A stretch of DNA of 7,431 nucleotides from Hyphomonas sp. UBA5111. Lineage in GTDB: Bacteria; Pseudomonadota; Alphaproteobacteria; Caulobacterales; Hyphomonadaceae. The stretch covers positions 22,244 through 29,674 of the forward strand of contig DHZF01000010.1 in assembly GCA_002414505.1 (NCBI GenBank), in the 5' to 3' direction. Positions 5,068 through 7,431 of this stretch are shown here, piece after piece. Position 1 is the first letter of the stretch, and each line of letters opens with the position of its first letter. Made by a program: the position numbers and the translations under genes. Under the pieces are notes generated by a model. It saw only the letters and a program-made list of their open reading frames with translations, ran no database searches and was not told the origin of the DNA.

Positions 5068-7137
5068 TTACAGCAATTCGCGTTCAAGGCGGCGGATTAC
5101 TCTCCGGGATCGTCCGTCCTCGTCCAGTTCTGACATGTCCATCGTGAAGCGGCAGCGCTGGCCGTCGGGGGTGAGGACCGTGAAGTCGCCCTCGTCGGCG
5201 CCGGCCATCCTGTGGCGTTTGTAGTGAGGACCATACAGGCGCGGAGGCAGTCGGGTGCGGATGAAGGCCTCTATGCCTGACGCGCCTTCTATATCTCCGA
5301 ACGGAGAGGCGGTGGACCAGACAGCCTCCGGATGGAACAATTGGGCGGCGGCCTTGCCATCGCGCCGGTCGACGCAATCGAGAAAGCGCATCAGCAGCGA
5401 ACGTGCAGACCGTCGCCCGGCATATTCCGTATGCAGCAGATCATGTGCTGCCTCGGAGTTGGGTCCCGTCAATTCGGTTTCATACAGCGTCTGTACGTCC
5501 CGGTTTTCATGGGAGCGGCGGCGCGGCGCGTTTGCGTCCATGTCATAGATCGCCTGGGCGCGTTTTTTCAGGACATCCGGATCCATGGATTTCGGCTCGC
5601 CGCCGCCGCCGAGGCAGCCGCCTACGCAGGCCATGACTTCGACGGCCACATAGTCCGTTTGCCAGTCATCCGTCTCCAGCATGCGTTGGGCAGTGGCGAT
5701 CCCGTTGCAGACGGCGACTGCGCCGATGCCCGGAACCGTTGCGGTTTTCACCCCCTGGTCCACACCGCGGAGCTGCTGCCATTCGAGCGGCAGGGCGTGT
5801 TCTCCGCCTTTGAAATGCGCGGCCGTGCGCACCATTGCTTCCATGACGCCGCCGGACGCGCCGAAGATCTGGGCCGCGCCCGTGCTTTCGCCCAGCGGAC
5901 TGTCGAAGCGGCCATCCTCTTCCAGCGCCCCGAACGCGATTCCACGCGAGCGGATCATCCGCGCCAGCTCGCGGGTGGTCAGCACATGGTCCACATCGCC
6001 CGCCATGCCTGGCCGCAGGGCTTCGTCTTTCTTGGCTGTGCAGGGCATGACGCTGACGACATAGGGCTCAATTTTTCCTGCGGCATAGTCCGGTCCGAGC
6101 GCACGGGCAAACTGGCCGCGCTTGGACAGGGCGCCATGCATTTGCTGGGGGGATTTCGCGGTGCTGAGATGGGGCAGGAGGTCCGGCCGGTTCAGCTCGA
6201 GCCAGTTCACCCATCCGGGGCAGCAGGAGGTGAAGATCGGTAGGTTGGTTCCGGTTTCAAGGCGCCCGAGGAGTTCGGTGCCTTCCTCCATGATGGTGAG
6301 GTCGGCGGTGAAATTCGTATCGAAGACATAGTCAAAGCCAAGCTGGCGCAGCGCATTGATCAGCCGGCCCGTGCTGACCGTGCCGGGCTTCATGCCGAAT
6401 TCCTCGCTGATCCCGATCCGCGTGGCCGGCGCGATCTGGACGACCGAGACGCGCTTGCGGGAATCGAGCGTGTGCAGAACGTCGTGCCAATGGGGCGCCT
6501 CGATCAGGGCGCCGACCGGGCAGACCAGTGTGCACTGGCCGCAGGAGATGCAATTGGTCTCCGAAAGCGGCTTGTCGAACACAGTCACAGGGATGCGCTC
6601 ATATCCGCGCTCGGCAAATCCGATCACGAATTGCTGCTGGCCTTCCTCGCCGCAGGCCTGGGCGCAGAGGCCGCACTCGATGCATTTTGACAGGTCCCGC
6701 CAGATGCTGGGGGATGTGTGGTCGGTCGGAACATGTTCGGGATGGTCCGGCGACCCAGGCGGGATTTCCGGCCAGCGTTCCTCCCACTGGTTCTCTGCGA
6801 CCAGCGTCTGCAGCCTGCAATCACCATTCACCTCGCAGCGCATGCAATCATTCGGATGGCGCGCCAGCAGCCATTCCGCATCACTCCGGCGAAAATCCTG
6901 CAAGGCCTGCGTATTGGTTTCCACGACATCGCCGTCTTTTGCCGGCGTGCTGCAGGCCGGCTGCGGCTTGGGTGTCCCGGCCACTTCCACAAGACACATG
7001 CGGCAGACCGAACGCGGCGGCAGGCCGGGATAATGGCATAGCGTCGGCACATGGATGCCCGCCATGCGGGCCGCATCCAGCAGCGTGGCGCCCTCGTTCA
7101 GTTCGGCGTGCCGTCCATTGATCGTCAGCCTGATCAT
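5068..7137 (-). CDS. [FeFe] hydrogenase (CpI-like, M3 type) with C-terminal SnoaL/NTF2-like domain
   Basis: A 689-residue enzyme that interconverts H2 with protons and electrons. Domains in order: NuoG-like [2Fe-2S] (Cys34, 45, 48, 61); His-Cys3 [4Fe-4S] (His94, Cys98, 101, 107); two [4Fe-4S] clusters (Cys152, 155, 158, 162 and 196, 199, 202, 206); then the H-cluster domain. TSCCPGW supplies Cys306 and proton-relay Cys305, MPCTAKKDE Cys366, and EVMACVGGCLGGGGEP Cys504 and Cys508; relay residues Glu285, Glu288 and Ser325 are also kept. The small-subunit-like tail ends near 575, where CpI-type enzymes stop, and about 113 more residues (577-689) resemble a SnoaL/NTF2 fold (FLDCVDRRDG, HPEAVW, SPFGDIEG). 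No signal peptide is seen, so it is probably cytosolic. ATG 7137 is chosen for its AGGGA nine bases upstream and the family-typical MIRLTINGR start; the frame is open to 7245 through a tandem repeat. The gene stands alone, without maturases or electron-transfer subunits. Confidence 0.93.
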   Translation of the reverse strand: MIRLTINGRHAELNEGATLLDAARMAGIHVPTLCHYPGLPPRSVCRMCLVEVAGTPKPQPACSTPAKDGDVVETNTQALQDFRRSDAEWLLARHPNDCMRCEVNGDCRLQTLVAENQWEERWPEIPPGSPDHPEHVPTDHTSPSIWRDLSKCIECGLCAQACGEEGQQQFVIGFAERGYERIPVTVFDKPLSETNCISCGQCTLVCPVGALIEAPHWHDVLHTLDSRKRVSVVQIAPATRIGISEEFGMKPGTVSTGRLINALRQLGFDYVFDTNFTADLTIMEEGTELLGRLETGTNLPIFTSCCPGWVNWLELNRPDLLPHLSTAKSPQQMHGALSKRGQFARALGPDYAAGKIEPYVVSVMPCTAKKDEALRPGMAGDVDHVLTTRELARMIRSRGIAFGALEEDGRFDSPLGESTGAAQIFGASGGVMEAMVRTAAHFKGGEHALPLEWQQLRGVDQGVKTATVPGIGAVAVCNGIATAQRMLETDDWQTDYVAVEVMACVGGCLGGGGEPKSMDPDVLKKRAQAIYDMDANAPRRRSHENRDVQTLYETELTGPNSEAAHDLLHTEYAGRRSARSLLMRFLDCVDRRDGKAAAQLFHPEAVWSTASPFGDIEGASGIEAFIRTRLPPRLYGPHYKRHRMAGADEGDFTVLTPDGQRCRFTMDMSELDEDGRSRRVIRRLERELL

Positions 7138-7269
7138 GTCGTGGCGTCCCTGACTCTCCCTTGCCTCATGGGGCCAAGTGTACGCGCACAGCGACGGATA
7201 CGCCACCGGGGTCGGATACGCCACCGGGGTCGGAAACGTGCGCATCCGGTTTCGGCCAGGCTGAAAAAG
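7138..7269. promoter_or_regulatory. Leader and presumed promoter region of the hydrogenase gene
   Basis: These 132 bases separate the rpsU terminator from the hydrogenase start. They contain the AGGGA ribosome-binding candidate (minus strand, 7147-7151) and an 18-bp tandem repeat. The hydrogenase frame stays open through most of it (to an ATG at 7245), but the extra 36 residues, with TPVAYP twice, do not belong to the family. No clear -35/-10 pair was found, so transcription could start here or come by readthrough from rpsU. Confidence 0.4.
7195..7234. repeat. 18-bp tandem repeat upstream of the hydrogenase gene
   Basis: The unit CGGATACGCCACCGGGGT occurs at 7195-7212 and again, identical, at 7213-7230, followed by the first bases of a third unit (CGGA). 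It lies about 60-95 bases before the hydrogenase start codon. Its length is a multiple of three, so it keeps the upstream frame open. It could be a regulator binding array or a simple slippage product. Confidence 0.8.
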
Positions 7270-7359
7270 AAAAAGCCCCGCCAGCGCGAACTGGCAGGGC
7301 TTTTATGGAAACCGGAGATCCGGAAGAGGGGTCTAGACCAGACCTTCGCGCTGGGCGCG
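7270..7359. repeat. Right copy of the rpsU 3'-end direct repeat
   Basis: This is the partner of the repeat at 4961-5051, in the same orientation. It comprises the terminator, the short 3' untranslated stretch and the last eight sense codons plus stop of rpsU. Here the homology runs on into the rest of rpsU, so this copy is the one joined to the functional gene. Confidence 0.85.
7271..7304 (-). terminator. Intrinsic terminator of rpsU
   Basis: AAAAGCCCCGCCAG (7271-7284) pairs with CTGGCAGGGCTTTT (7291-7304) around the loop CGCGAA, with one mismatch. On the minus strand the stem is followed by a T-run (the complement of the A-rich stretch 7264-7274), as expected for termination of rpsU about 30 bases after its stop codon. 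It is the same sequence as the left terminator. Confidence 0.85.
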
Positions 7360-7431
7360 CTTGCGAGCCAGCTTGCGAGCGCGGCGAACCGCTTCAGCGC
7401 GCTGACGGGCTTTCTTCTCGGATGGCTTTTC
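7333..7431 (-). CDS. rpsU: 30S ribosomal protein S21, C-terminal part (start outside window)
   Basis: The minus strand from the right edge to TAG (7333-7335) encodes 32 residues beginning EKPSEKKARQRAEAVRRARK and ending RAQREGLV. The EKPS segment followed by a long, very basic helix rich in Arg, Lys and Ala and a REGL-type ending is typical of alphaproteobacterial S21. S21 is a small protein of the 30S platform, near the anti-Shine-Dalgarno end of 16S rRNA, and aids initiation. The N-terminal half lies beyond the window. The gene is followed by its own terminator, and its last eight codons, stop and terminator are repeated beyond the hydrogenase gene. Confidence 0.9.
   Translation of the reverse strand, partial: EKPSEKKARQRAEAVRRARKLARKRAQREGLV

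Noticed and set aside
5332..6243. 303-codon plus-strand open frame inside the hydrogenase gene
   Set aside because: It is antisense to the H-cluster domain, whose motifs are intact; the translation has no recognisable family.
7138..7245. N-terminal 36-residue extension of the hydrogenase
   Set aside because: It consists mainly of translated 18-bp repeats, is not a signal or Tat peptide, and the family-typical start with an AGGGA site is at 7137.
1..7431. CRISPR array, tRNA, rRNA or insertion sequence
   Set aside because: No regularly spaced repeats, tRNA-like cloverleaf, rRNA stretch or transposase frame was seen; the only repeats are the rpsU-end pair and the 18-bp tandem repeat.

Overview
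The window has the high G+C, codon use and gene content of an alphaproteobacterial chromosome. The S21 tail, the short DksA/TraR-like protein and the NatAB-type exporter all fit; the genus cannot be fixed from sequence alone, though something Hyphomonadaceae-like is plausible. Housekeeping-like DNA lies at both ends (about 1-2880 and 7333-7431). Between them are two accessory-looking blocks: a lower-G+C regulatory block (about 2881-4937), and a lone [FeFe] hydrogenase gene (5068-7137, minus strand) set between two copies of the 3' end of rpsU.

Left part. The C-terminal end of a membrane protein (1-123) converges on a small C4 zinc-finger DksA/TraR-type gene (130-456, minus). A 52-base divergent gap with AACGT/ACGTT half-sites separates that gene from a two-gene ABC exporter operon: the ATPase (509-1474) and a 468-residue ABC-2 permease (1474-2880), joined by an ATGA overlap.

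Middle part. A 455-base stretch between the permease and the next large gene holds a hairpin just after the permease and a short gene for a 56-residue two-helix membrane protein (3013-3183, minus). That short gene has a strong Shine-Dalgarno, and its start codons sit in the loop of a perfect inverted repeat. Divergent from it is a 533-residue protein (3336-4937, plus) with an N-terminal XRE helix-turn-helix and at least five TPR-like units with a 46-47-residue period. The pair looks like a regulator with a divergently transcribed small partner.

Right part. A complete CpI-like (M3-type) [FeFe] hydrogenase carries every cluster ligand and, unusually, a C-terminal SnoaL/NTF2-like domain in the same reading frame. 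It is flanked by about 90-bp direct repeats (4961-5051 and 7270-7359, about 91% identical by hand alignment), each holding the last eight rpsU sense codons plus stop and the rpsU terminator. Only the right-hand copy continues into rpsU itself (7333-7431, cut by the window edge). This layout of target gene, cargo and truncated 3' copy resembles integration at the 3' end of a conserved gene. No integrase and no hydrogenase maturation gene (hydE, hydF, hydG) is visible in the window. The two points most worth following are the hydrogenase-NTF2 fusion in its rpsU repeats, and the XRE-TPR regulator with its divergent small membrane protein.
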